Origin: Pseudomonadota bacterium
GTDB lineage: Bacteria; Pseudomonadota; Gammaproteobacteria; Eutrophobiales; Eutrophobiaceae
Reading direction: 5' to 3'
Length of the DNA: 64,000 nt
Assembly: GCA_013112535.1 (NCBI GenBank)
Contig: JABFGI010000001.1
Location: 186,001 to 250,000 of the forward strand
This document shows positions 39,432 to 47,613 of this stretch, piece by piece. The notes under the pieces are model-generated. The model saw nothing but the letters and a program-made list of their open reading frames with translations, made no database searches and was not told the origin of the DNA. Made by a program: the position numbers and the translations under genes. Positions within the stretch are counted from its first letter, which is position 1. Every line of letters starts with the position of its first letter.

Positions 39432-40117
39432 TATCTAATAAACGCGTTCTAGGTTTAATACCGGCACGCGGTGGTTCAAAAGGTGTGCCTCGAAAAAATA
39501 TCAGGGAAATTGACGGTAAGCCATTAATAGCTTTCAGTATAGAAACTGCTAAAAAGTCCAAATATCTTGATGCTGTAGTTGTAAGCAGTGAGGATGTTGA
39601 AATACAAACTATAAGTAAGGAATGGGGTGCAGAAACATTACAAAGACCACATCATCTGTCTCAGGATACGACGCCAGGAGTAGATGTCGTTATCCATGCT
39701 CTTAATACTTACAAAGATTATGACTATGTTGTTCTTTTGCAGCCTACATCACCTTTAAGACGTACTATTGATATAGACCGAGCAATTGAACTTTGTTTGA
39801 ATTCAGAAAAGCCTTTTTGCGTATCGGTTACTAAAACAGAAAAGAATCCATACTGGATGTTTACGATAAAAAAAGACGGTGGGCTCTCTAACATTCTGCC
39901 AGGTAAAATACCTAACAGGAGGCAGGAAGTTGAATCTATCTATGTTCTAAATGGTGCAGTTTATGTCACAGATGTGAACTGGTTAATCAAATACAAAAAC
40001 TATGTTTATTCTGAAGCGATTGCATATGAAATGCCTGTTAAGTATTCAATTGATATAGATAATAGAAATGATATCCAGTATTTAGAATTTATTTGTTCAC
40101 GAAAAAAACAAGAATAA
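39428..40117 (+). CDS. legF: CMP-nonulosonate cytidylyltransferase, NeuA/LegF family
   Basis: The 229-residue protein opens with LGLIPARGGSKGVPRKNI, the CTP-binding signature of CMP-sialate synthetases. It continues with LQPTSPLRRTIDID and the acceptor region NGAVYVTDVNWL. It couples CMP to the nonulosonic acid made by synthase 1. Translational coupling with the preceding gene by ATGA overlap is clear. Confidence 0.9.
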   Translation: MISNKRVLGLIPARGGSKGVPRKNIREIDGKPLIAFSIETAKKSKYLDAVVVSSEDVEIQTISKEWGAETLQRPHHLSQDTTPGVDVVIHALNTYKDYDYVVLLQPTSPLRRTIDIDRAIELCLNSEKPFCVSVTKTEKNPYWMFTIKKDGGLSNILPGKIPNRRQEVESIYVLNGAVYVTDVNWLIKYKNYVYSEAIAYEMPVKYSIDIDNRNDIQYLEFICSRKKQE

Positions 40118-40172
40118 GAAGTTCAGAGAATTTATATTAAATTCTCAAAATTAATTACTGGTAAGAGAAAAT

Positions 40173-41390
40173 ATGACTGAAGTATTCGAAGCTAAGTATG
40201 GATTGCCACAAGATGTGAAGTACTGTAAAGCATGTGTTATTTCAAATCAAAGGCCATCCAGTGTTATAGAATTCAAGAATAAACCATCTGATAAAAAGCC
40301 AACGATCAATTTTGATGATGATGGGGTTTGCTCTGCATGTAGGTATGCTGATGTAAAGAAATCAATTGACTGGAATGCGAGAGAAAAGAATTTAATTGAA
40401 TTATGTGATAAATATCGTAGTCGTGATGGATCATATGACTGCATTGTTCCAGGAAGTGGAGGCAAAGATAGTGCTTTTACCGCACATGTTCTGAAATATA
40501 AGTATGGGATGAATCCATTAACTGTAACATGGTCGCCGCATGTTTATACGGATATTGGATGGAGAAACTTCAGAAGTTGGATAGATTCTGGATTGGATAA
40601 TATTTTATATTCACCAAACGGTAAACTACACCGTCTCCTTACACGATTAGCATTTGAAAATCTTGTTCATCCATTTCAACCATTCATTATAGGACAAAGG
40701 CTCGTAGGCCCAAGATTCTCAATGCTCTATAATATACCGCTTGTTTTTTATGGTGAAAACCAAGCTGAATATGGTAACAACATTACAGAGAATGAAAGTC
40801 CAAAAATGGATATGTCTTTTTTTTATAATTCAAGTATGGATGTTTGCGACTTATACCTTGGTGGAGTATCAGCAACAAATCTTATTGATAAATATAATGT
40901 TAATATTAATGATTTGAATCCTTATATGCCACTTGATGTTGAGAAACTGAAATCTGTCGGTACTGAAGTTCACTATCTTGGTTATTACCTAAAGTGGGAC
41001 CCTCAGGAGTGTTTTTATTATGCGGCAGAAAATACTGGATTTATAACAAACCCAGAAAGAACAGAAGGATCATACTCGAAGTATAGCTCTATTGATGACA
41101 AGATTGACCCTCTTCATTATTTTACTACATACATAAAGTTTGGAATTGGACGTGCTACTTATGATGCCTCTCAGGAAATCAGAAATGGAAAAATAAATCG
41201 TGAAGAAGGCGCCGCTTTAGTTAAACGCTTCGATTCAGAATTTCCTTCGAAATATTTTCATGAAATACTCGATTATATGGATATTACAGAGGAGCAATTT
41301 TGGAAAATTATAGATGCAGCAAGGTCCCCGCATTTATGGAAGAAAGAAAATGATGAATGGATGCTTAGACATGCTCTATGGAATGAATAA
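40173..41390 (+). CDS. N-acetyl sugar amidotransferase, WbpG/PseA/LegA-like
   Basis: The 405-residue protein has an N-terminal Cys-rich zinc-like site (YCKACVISNQRP and CSACRY), and then the PP-loop ATP pyrophosphatase motif VPGSGGKDSAFTAHV near residue 92. With HisF- and HisH-like partners it converts an acetamido group to an acetamidino group, as WbpG-HisF2-HisH2 do in Pseudomonas O-antigen synthesis. The HisF and HisH genes lie just downstream, separated by one methyltransferase. The likely target is an N-acetyl group on a uronic acid or on the nonulosonic acid. Confidence 0.9.
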   Translation: MTEVFEAKYGLPQDVKYCKACVISNQRPSSVIEFKNKPSDKKPTINFDDDGVCSACRYADVKKSIDWNAREKNLIELCDKYRSRDGSYDCIVPGSGGKDSAFTAHVLKYKYGMNPLTVTWSPHVYTDIGWRNFRSWIDSGLDNILYSPNGKLHRLLTRLAFENLVHPFQPFIIGQRLVGPRFSMLYNIPLVFYGENQAEYGNNITENESPKMDMSFFYNSSMDVCDLYLGGVSATNLIDKYNVNINDLNPYMPLDVEKLKSVGTEVHYLGYYLKWDPQECFYYAAENTGFITNPERTEGSYSKYSSIDDKIDPLHYFTTYIKFGIGRATYDASQEIRNGKINREEGAALVKRFDSEFPSKYFHEILDYMDITEEQFWKIIDAARSPHLWKKENDEWMLRHALWNE

Positions 41391-41414
41391 TTCAATTATA
41401 AATTAGTCATATAT

Positions 41415-42113
41415 ATGAGCTTTAGTTTTCGCAATAAAAAACAATACGATAAAATATATTCGTTTGCCGAATATGACATAAGTTCAGTATATGATCATGT
41501 TATTCGCATACGACAAAGATATTTAAAAAACGATTCTGGTTTTTTGCTAGATCATGGATATGGAAACGCCGTTGTCAGTGAATATTTTCAGAAGGAAAAA
41601 TTTGATGTCTATGGGACTGAAACGTCTGAGGCAACAAAGAGATTTGTATTTCAACGTACAGTCACGACCCCTAATTTAAAACCCGAACAATTTGTGATAA
41701 CTGAAGCAGGAATAAATGAACTGCCTTTTTCTGATGGTTATTTTTCTGTTGTTATATCAAATCAGGTTTTATTCTTTCTTGGTTCTTTGCAGGATATTAA
41801 TAAAACCGTGGATGAGTTTTACAGAGTGCTCACCCCTGGGGGAAAGCTTGTTTGTACTGTTATGGCAGAAAATAATTATTTATTTACAAACTATGGCTTG
41901 CCTCCTGTCCCTGAGAATGGAATCGTAAATGTCAGAATGTCAGGTCGATTATCTCGCAATTGGTACTTGTATCGCTTTCGTGATGAAGAAGATGTCAAAA
42001 ATACATTTATTAAATCTGGCTTTGTAATAGATGATCTCGGATATTTTGACTACAAATTACTTGATGCAACTTGCGCAAAACACTATATCGTGCTTGCCCA
42101 TAAACCACATTGA
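41415..42113 (+). CDS. Class I SAM-dependent methyltransferase in the amidine module
   Basis: The 232-residue protein carries a variant motif I, LLDHGYGNAVVSEYF (about residues 40-54), then ELPFSDGYFSVVISNQVLFFL and YRVLTPGGKLVCTV, typical of Methyltransf_11. The Gly-rich loop is less canonical than usual (HGYGN). It sits between the WbpG-like and HisF-like genes, suggesting it methylates the amidine, an N-acyl group or a hydroxyl of the same sugar. The substrate is not determined. Confidence 0.78.
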   Translation: MSFSFRNKKQYDKIYSFAEYDISSVYDHVIRIRQRYLKNDSGFLLDHGYGNAVVSEYFQKEKFDVYGTETSEATKRFVFQRTVTTPNLKPEQFVITEAGINELPFSDGYFSVVISNQVLFFLGSLQDINKTVDEFYRVLTPGGKLVCTVMAENNYLFTNYGLPPVPENGIVNVRMSGRLSRNWYLYRFRDEEDVKNTFIKSGFVIDDLGYFDYKLLDATCAKHYIVLAHKPH

Positions 42114-42192
42114 TAAATAAAAAATCACAATGTTTTTATAAAATGATAGACAGTTCGTTACATTCAATTATTGATATGTTTTTTCCAGCATA

Positions 42193-42975
42193 ATGCTACA
42201 AGTACAGTCTCCACATAGAAATATTAGACTAATCGCCAGACTAGATATAAAGGGAGTGAATCTTATCAAGGGAATTAATCTTGAAGGACTGAGAGTTATT
42301 GGTGCTCCCAATGAACATGCATTAAGGTATTATCAGCAAGGTGTAGATGAACTTGTATACATGGATTGTGTTGCTAGCCTTTATGGTAGAAATAATTTAG
42401 CTGACATTGTTAGATCTACTGCACAGAATGTATTTGTGCCTATGACAATTGGTGGCGGCATCAGGAGTTTAGAAGATGCAACCAACTTACTTAGATGTGG
42501 TGCTGACAAGGTCGCTATTAATACTGCTGCAATACATAAACCTGAACTCATATCAGACGTTGCTAATCGTTTTGGTAACCAATGTATGGTGCTCTCTGTT
42601 GAAGCTAAGAAAATCGGAAAGGGTGTATGGGAAGCCTACACTGATAATGGTAGAGAACGAAGTGGCTTGGATGTAGTTGAATGGGTTAAAAAGGCAGTAT
42701 CACTCGGTGCGGGAGAAATTTTGCTTACATCTGTTGATAGAGAGGGGATGCGTGATGGATTTGATGTAGATCTTGTCAAATCGGTAACGCAGGAAGTGTC
42801 AGTTCCAGTTATTGCTAGTGGCGGTATGGGAACTGTAGATGACTTGGTCAAGGTAGTAAATGAAGGATATGCAGATGCTGTTGCTATGGCAGATATCCTT
42901 CATTACAAAAGATCCACAATTCATGAAGTACGACAAGCAGCTTTGTCAGCAGGTATATCGGTGCGAAAATCATAA
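42193..42975 (+). CDS. HisF-like cyclase subunit of a sugar amidotransferase complex
   Basis: This 260-residue (beta/alpha)8 protein is of HisF type: RLIARLDIKGVNLIKGIN near the start, PMTIGGGIRSLEDA, KVAINTAA, and VPVIASGGMGTVDDL. Histidine pathway genes are absent, and the gene is directly joined (zero-base gap) to hisH and close to the WbpG-like gene. It is therefore best read as the ammonia-conducting partner in amidine formation. Confidence 0.88.
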   Translation: MLQVQSPHRNIRLIARLDIKGVNLIKGINLEGLRVIGAPNEHALRYYQQGVDELVYMDCVASLYGRNNLADIVRSTAQNVFVPMTIGGGIRSLEDATNLLRCGADKVAINTAAIHKPELISDVANRFGNQCMVLSVEAKKIGKGVWEAYTDNGRERSGLDVVEWVKKAVSLGAGEILLTSVDREGMRDGFDVDLVKSVTQEVSVPVIASGGMGTVDDLVKVVNEGYADAVAMADILHYKRSTIHEVRQAALSAGISVRKS

Positions 42976-43617
42976 ATGACTGATGTCACTGTTGTAGATT
43001 ATGGGATGGGTAACTTGTTTAGTGTCCGGATGGCGCTTGAACATTGTGGAGCGAGAGTAAATGTCACTTCAAATCCATCTGAGATAGAGCATGCAGATAG
43101 GATTGTTCTGCCGGGGGTTGGCGCATTTACTACGGGTATGAATGAGTTATGTAGAAATGGACTTGATGTTGCGATAAAGGAAGCTAGGTGCAAAGGCACA
43201 CCACTTTTGGGCATATGTCTCGGGATGCAGATGTTGTTTGACTATAGTAAAGAGTTTGAACATACCAATGGGCTTGGTATGGTGAATGGTGGTGTCGTAG
43301 CTATTCCGAATATCAGTCCTTCCGGTGTTAAGTGTAAGATACCACATATCGGTTGGGCACAGCTTGAGTCGAGTGAGTCAGTAAGCACATGGCAAAACAC
43401 TATACTGTCAAATGTTGACTCTTCTGACGCAGTATATTTTGTACATTCATTTATGGCCAAGCCTGATAATGATAGTGCACTAATTGCCATGGTCGATTAT
43501 GGTGGCACAATAATAACGGCAGTTGTGCAAGAAGATAATGTAGTTGGTTGTCAATTTCATCCTGAGAAAAGCGGGCCAGTTGGTTTGGCAGTTCTCAAGC
43601 AATTCCTGAAACTGTAG
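42976..43617 (+). CDS. HisH-like glutaminase subunit of a sugar amidotransferase complex
   Basis: This 213-residue class I glutamine amidotransferase has DYGMGNLFSV at the start, the nucleophile Cys in LLGICLGMQMLF, and the His-Glu pair in GCQFHPEKSG. It releases ammonia from glutamine for transfer through the HisF-like barrel to the WbpG-like enzyme. Its ATG directly follows the hisF stop. Confidence 0.9.
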   Translation: MTDVTVVDYGMGNLFSVRMALEHCGARVNVTSNPSEIEHADRIVLPGVGAFTTGMNELCRNGLDVAIKEARCKGTPLLGICLGMQMLFDYSKEFEHTNGLGMVNGGVVAIPNISPSGVKCKIPHIGWAQLESSESVSTWQNTILSNVDSSDAVYFVHSFMAKPDNDSALIAMVDYGGTIITAVVQEDNVVGCQFHPEKSGPVGLAVLKQFLKL

Positions 43618-43638
43618 ACAATTACGAGTAATAATTTA

Positions 43639-44697
43639 ATGAAATCATTCGTGTTAGGACAAAATTTACTGGAGGATGGAGAGCAGCCATTATTTCTACC
43701 GGAAATAGGTACATTTTTTAATAAAGATATATCTCTTGCTAAAGAGATGATAACTCAACTTGCTGAAGCAGGTATACATGTTATCAAAGGGGAAGTATTG
43801 CATGATGCTGACATCGCTTTGAATGATGATTTAGAGGAAATTTATTATGCAAAAGATGGCTGCAAGAGGACTGAAAGATATAGAGAACTGATTGAAAGGA
43901 AGGTTGTTCCACTCAGTGAATACGAAAAAGTTTTCGAGTTATGCAAGAATGTGGGTTTGGAATTTGTACTTTCAGTATACGATGCTAAAGGTGCCGAATT
44001 CGCAAAAGCTATTGGGGCATGTGCATTAAAAATTGCCTCATCAAATATAGTGCACCAACCTTTAATTGAACATGTATCCAATCTATCCATACCGTTGATT
44101 ATAGATACAGGTAAATCTACTCTTGAAGAGATTGCGCGGGCTATGCAGTGGGCAGAAGATGCTGGTGCTACTGACATTATGATTCAGCATAGTCCCGAGG
44201 CATATCCTGCTCCAATTGAGAACCATAATATGGAAATGATCAGGACATTTCGTAAGATATTTGACAGACCCGTGGGGCTTTCTGATCATTATAATGGAGA
44301 GGAAATGCTCTATGTGGCTATTGCTCTTGGTGCTCACTCGGTAGAGAAGGGTGTTTATCCGGACACCTTGAAATCCGAACAAGATATTAATCATGCCATG
44401 CCCATCAGTAAGATGGCTGATGTGCTTGATAAATGCAATCAAATTTATCGGGCGTTGGGTCAAAGTATGCGATATCTGAAACGTGACAGAGAGAAATATA
44501 TATCAAGAATGGGGATTTGTGCATCGAAGGATATTAGCGAGGGAGATCTGGTTTCAATTAATAATACACAATTCTCATTTCCTGCAACAGGTATTCCAGT
44601 TGAACACTGGGAAATTGTTAATGGTTGGCAGATTCGTGTTGACATAGCTGCGGGTAATCCCATAAGTTGGTGTGATATTGAACCCCCAACTCCCTAA
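43639..44697 (+). CDS. Divergent NeuB-family synthase (synthase 2) lacking one metal-ligand His
   Basis: This 352-residue protein has the NeuB barrel plus SAF domain (from about 287, RMGICASKDISEGD). Several family motifs are changed: EIGTFFNKD in place of E-x-x-NH-x-G-D, KGEV in place of K-x-Q, and EKGVY (236-240) in place of EKHFT, while SDH (215-217) is kept. In NeuB the two histidines of SDH and EKH hold the metal, so one ligand is missing here. It may accept another substrate or use another geometry. It sits between the amidine module and a kinase gene. Confidence 0.8.
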   Translation: MKSFVLGQNLLEDGEQPLFLPEIGTFFNKDISLAKEMITQLAEAGIHVIKGEVLHDADIALNDDLEEIYYAKDGCKRTERYRELIERKVVPLSEYEKVFELCKNVGLEFVLSVYDAKGAEFAKAIGACALKIASSNIVHQPLIEHVSNLSIPLIIDTGKSTLEEIARAMQWAEDAGATDIMIQHSPEAYPAPIENHNMEMIRTFRKIFDRPVGLSDHYNGEEMLYVAIALGAHSVEKGVYPDTLKSEQDINHAMPISKMADVLDKCNQIYRALGQSMRYLKRDREKYISRMGICASKDISEGDLVSINNTQFSFPATGIPVEHWEIVNGWQIRVDIAAGNPISWCDIEPPTP

Positions 44698-45703
44698 TGT
44701 ACCTGCTTATGCAGGTATGCGACCAGATAAGCGAATATTTGTACCTGCAGTTGATCAAAATGCAAAAATGATTAGGAAGCTTCACGCTGGTGGCGAAGTT
44801 CATCTAATGGTGGGTGGGTATCTGGATAACAAGTTTTATAAATATATTGATGAGCAGGGGAGTAAATTATTTCTGAAAGTGGTACCTGAGAATGATACAT
44901 ATCGGTACATCCAGGCAAATGAAATATGCAAATTTCTAGAAGTAAATGATGTTTACACAAATGTGATAATCGATGGTTATCCTCAACACCTTTATGATGA
45001 CTGGATGTTATTGGCTTATGAATATATTCCAGGCAGGTTTGCTGAACTAACGATCGAAGACATGAAGGCAATAGGTGTTCTTGTTGGAAAGTTACATGTT
45101 GTTCTGCGTAGTTTGCCTTGTAGAGATATGATAGCGGGTAAGACAAAGGAAAGAAATAGTCTTATAAAAAGAAGGGCAGAATTGATAAGAAATGGTTATG
45201 ACTCTGGACCACAACCTGACCGCGTTCGTGAAATGTTACTTCAGGAGCCTGAATTTTTGGAAATGCTTCGTTTAGAAAAGGGAAGCCAACCACTTCATGG
45301 TGATCTGAACTATGGCAACATTCTTTTATCTGAGCTAAATGGCAATGCAATTGTGCTTGATTTTGAAGATACCTTACATTCCTGGTACCACCCAGTATTT
45401 GAAATAGCATTTTTGATTGAGCGATTTATATTGCCTGCTAAAACTGACACTGAAACTATTAAGGAATTGAGCAGTGCATTAATATCGTCATATCTTACAC
45501 AGCAGGATAATATAAATGATCTCTTTCCTATTCCACTTGATACATGCTTACGTGTATTGTCATTGAGATCTGTGTTACTACTTTCCGAAATGGAGGACAA
45601 AGGCATCTATGTAGATAGTAATGAATGGGATAAATTCTTTTCATTATTTGATGTGGTAGCCAAATACAAAAGCTTGCTCGATGAAATAAATTTAATAAAT
45701 TGA
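44672..45703 (+). CDS. Aminoglycoside/choline-kinase-fold phosphotransferase
   Basis: The frame opens at GTG 44672, overlapping synthase 2 by 26 bases; ATG 44717 is a later alternative. The 343-residue product has an N-lobe with LFLKVVPEND (ATP-site Lys) and the catalytic loop PLHGDLNYGNILL (about 209-221). IVLDFEDTLHSWY supplies the metal aspartate. This is the APH/LicA fold. The substrate may be a sugar or an amino-alcohol such as choline or ethanolamine; a LicC-like nucleotidyltransferase is encoded 17 kb downstream in the same locus. The coupling to synthase 2 suggests a sugar kinase just as well. Confidence 0.8.
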   Translation: MILNPQLPNVPAYAGMRPDKRIFVPAVDQNAKMIRKLHAGGEVHLMVGGYLDNKFYKYIDEQGSKLFLKVVPENDTYRYIQANEICKFLEVNDVYTNVIIDGYPQHLYDDWMLLAYEYIPGRFAELTIEDMKAIGVLVGKLHVVLRSLPCRDMIAGKTKERNSLIKRRAELIRNGYDSGPQPDRVREMLLQEPEFLEMLRLEKGSQPLHGDLNYGNILLSELNGNAIVLDFEDTLHSWYHPVFEIAFLIERFILPAKTDTETIKELSSALISSYLTQQDNINDLFPIPLDTCLRVLSLRSVLLLSEMEDKGIYVDSNEWDKFFSLFDVVAKYKSLLDEINLIN

Positions 45704-45707
45704 ATCC

Positions 45708-46826
45708 ATGATTAGGAAGAGAATACTTTTATCGGCCAGAGATCCTGGAGCAGCGTATCAAATATCTACTATTGGAAAAATGTTAGCGATAGAAGAGTCG
45801 TATAAAATATTATCTGTCGCATCAGATGCTACTCTTGAAATTTTCAACAAAAATGGGTTATCGGTAAACCACGTGAGCACCATTTCTACTGCTAAGCAGT
45901 CAGGTAGCGAAGTTGATTCACTAATGCAGGAAGCAACTTCTATTATTAATGAATTTTCTCCAGATGTGATATTAGTAGGGTTGTCTGGGGCAGACAGTGG
46001 AATTGATGAAGCATTGATTGCATGCGCAGAAAAATGTCCAACTTATGCATATCAGGATTATTGGGGCGATGTTAATTATGGTTTTGGATCGCTTCCAGAT
46101 AATTACTTGGTTATAGATGAGGAAGCAAAAAGACTTACTTTAAAGAAAGTTAATGCAAGAGTATTAGTGGTGGGTAGGCCATTCAAGTATGACTTTGATA
46201 ATAATGAATGTGATGAAGACCTACCTATTGACTCTGGAAAGAACGATAAAAACATTATGCTAATGTTTGCTGGGCAACCCCTGTGGCATTTAGAAGGATA
46301 TGCTCGAACGATTAAAAAATTTGCAACAGCAATATCTGAATCTCAATCATTTACTGATTTCATATATCGTCCGCATCCAAAAGAAACATTACATGAATAC
46401 AATAAATTATTTAAATTATGCAGTGACCTAAATTTAGATGTGTCTTTAGATAAGAATAGACTACTTGATAGAGCGATATTGGCTTCGAACGTCATTGTTT
46501 CATGTTATTCAAGCTGCGGATATGATGTTTGTTACGCAAACACATATTCAAAAAAACCGTTGGCAGGTGTTGTCTATTTTATGTTTGATGATGAAATAAT
46601 CTCGTTTTATGAAAAACAGACACACTTATCAGAATTACCACACTCACAATCAGGTGTGTTTCTGACTGTAGAAAATCCTCTTGAAATAGCAACAACTATT
46701 GAGATTGCATCTAATACACAGTGGCAGGAAAAGGCTTGGAGTAATGCAGTCGATATTTTTGATGATAAAACTAGTGCTACTAAGAATGTGTACGACTTAA
46801 TGTGTAGTGAACTTGAATTAGATTAA
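45708..46826 (+). CDS. Putative GT-B-fold glycosyltransferase
   Basis: The 372-residue protein has a two-domain pattern. The N-terminal half has alternating strands (RILLSARDPGAAYQIS, DVILVGLSGADSG), and the C-terminal half has FIYRPHPKETLHEY (about 219-232) and VIVSCYSSCGYDVCYA. The RPHPKE and S-x-x-GY-D elements resemble enzymes of the CDP-glycerol/sialyltransferase-like GT-B group. No membrane segment or signal is seen. The family is not certain; a transferase for a nonulosonic acid is an attractive reading from context. Confidence 0.6.
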   Translation: MIRKRILLSARDPGAAYQISTIGKMLAIEESYKILSVASDATLEIFNKNGLSVNHVSTISTAKQSGSEVDSLMQEATSIINEFSPDVILVGLSGADSGIDEALIACAEKCPTYAYQDYWGDVNYGFGSLPDNYLVIDEEAKRLTLKKVNARVLVVGRPFKYDFDNNECDEDLPIDSGKNDKNIMLMFAGQPLWHLEGYARTIKKFATAISESQSFTDFIYRPHPKETLHEYNKLFKLCSDLNLDVSLDKNRLLDRAILASNVIVSCYSSCGYDVCYANTYSKKPLAGVVYFMFDDEIISFYEKQTHLSELPHSQSGVFLTVENPLEIATTIEIASNTQWQEKAWSNAVDIFDDKTSATKNVYDLMCSELELD

Positions 46827-46848
46827 TAATAAATATCAGGAAATTAGA

Positions 46849-47592
46849 ATGCAGAAAGATAAATTAGCATCGTATCGTGGATTTGATACATACACAAAGA
46901 CAGATCATCATACATATGTTAAGGAAAATTTTAAAAAACTTGGTGATCTAATCGAAGAAAAAATAAATGCAAATCTTTTACCAGTAAAGGCATCAGTACT
47001 AGATGTCGGATGTGCTACTGGAGCATTAATAAGTTATCTTTCCGGTCGCTTTTCTGATTTTAATTTTGAGGGTATTGATATATCAGAAGAATTGATAAAT
47101 ATTGCAATTGAACAGCAGCTGCCTAACGCTAAATTTTGTGTTGGTGGATTATCTGATCTGCCATTAGGTCGTGAGAAATCATTTGATATTGTATTGTGTA
47201 TTGGCGTAATTGGTATTTTTGATGAAGATGAAGCAAAAGACGCATTATATAGAATGATTGATTGCGTAAAACCAGGTGGGATTGTATATGTTTTTCATCA
47301 ATTTAATGAAATGGATATTGATGTAATGGTGAAACATAAAAGAGTAGATCCTGATTGTAAGTGGGATGGATGGGGTGCCGGTTGGAATATTTATAGTTAT
47401 CGAACTATTGGTGAGTGGATAGGTGATCGAGCTAGAGAATTTAAATTTATTGACTTTAATATGCCATTCCCTCTCGAAAGACAGGAAAATCCGATAAGGA
47501 CATGGACTGTAGAAATGGCTGATGGCAGTCTTAGACTTACAAATGGTCTTAAATTATTAGTGGACCTTAGGTTTCTGGAGATTGTTGTATAA
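46849..47592 (+). CDS. Class I SAM-dependent methyltransferase
   Basis: The 247-residue protein shows motif I VLDVGCATGALISYL (about 48-62), FEGIDISEELI, and a post-motif FDIVLCIGVIGIFDEDEA. A C-terminal cap has WDGWGAGWNIYSYRTIGEW. AGGAAATT precedes the ATG. It is likely to add an O- or N-methyl group to a glycan residue. Confidence 0.83.
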   Translation: MQKDKLASYRGFDTYTKTDHHTYVKENFKKLGDLIEEKINANLLPVKASVLDVGCATGALISYLSGRFSDFNFEGIDISEELINIAIEQQLPNAKFCVGGLSDLPLGREKSFDIVLCIGVIGIFDEDEAKDALYRMIDCVKPGGIVYVFHQFNEMDIDVMVKHKRVDPDCKWDGWGAGWNIYSYRTIGEWIGDRAREFKFIDFNMPFPLERQENPIRTWTVEMADGSLRLTNGLKLLVDLRFLEIVV

Positions 47593-47613
47593 GATGTTGG
47601 AAATAATTTAGGA

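Noticed and set aside
42193..43617. hisF and hisH as part of histidine biosynthesis
   Set aside because: No other his genes are nearby, and the pair stands next to a WbpG-like amidotransferase in a surface-glycan locus, the known setting of HisF2/HisH2.
44672..45703. Aminoglycoside resistance gene
   Set aside because: Only the general APH/LicA kinase fold is seen; the glycan-locus context points to a sugar or amino-alcohol kinase.
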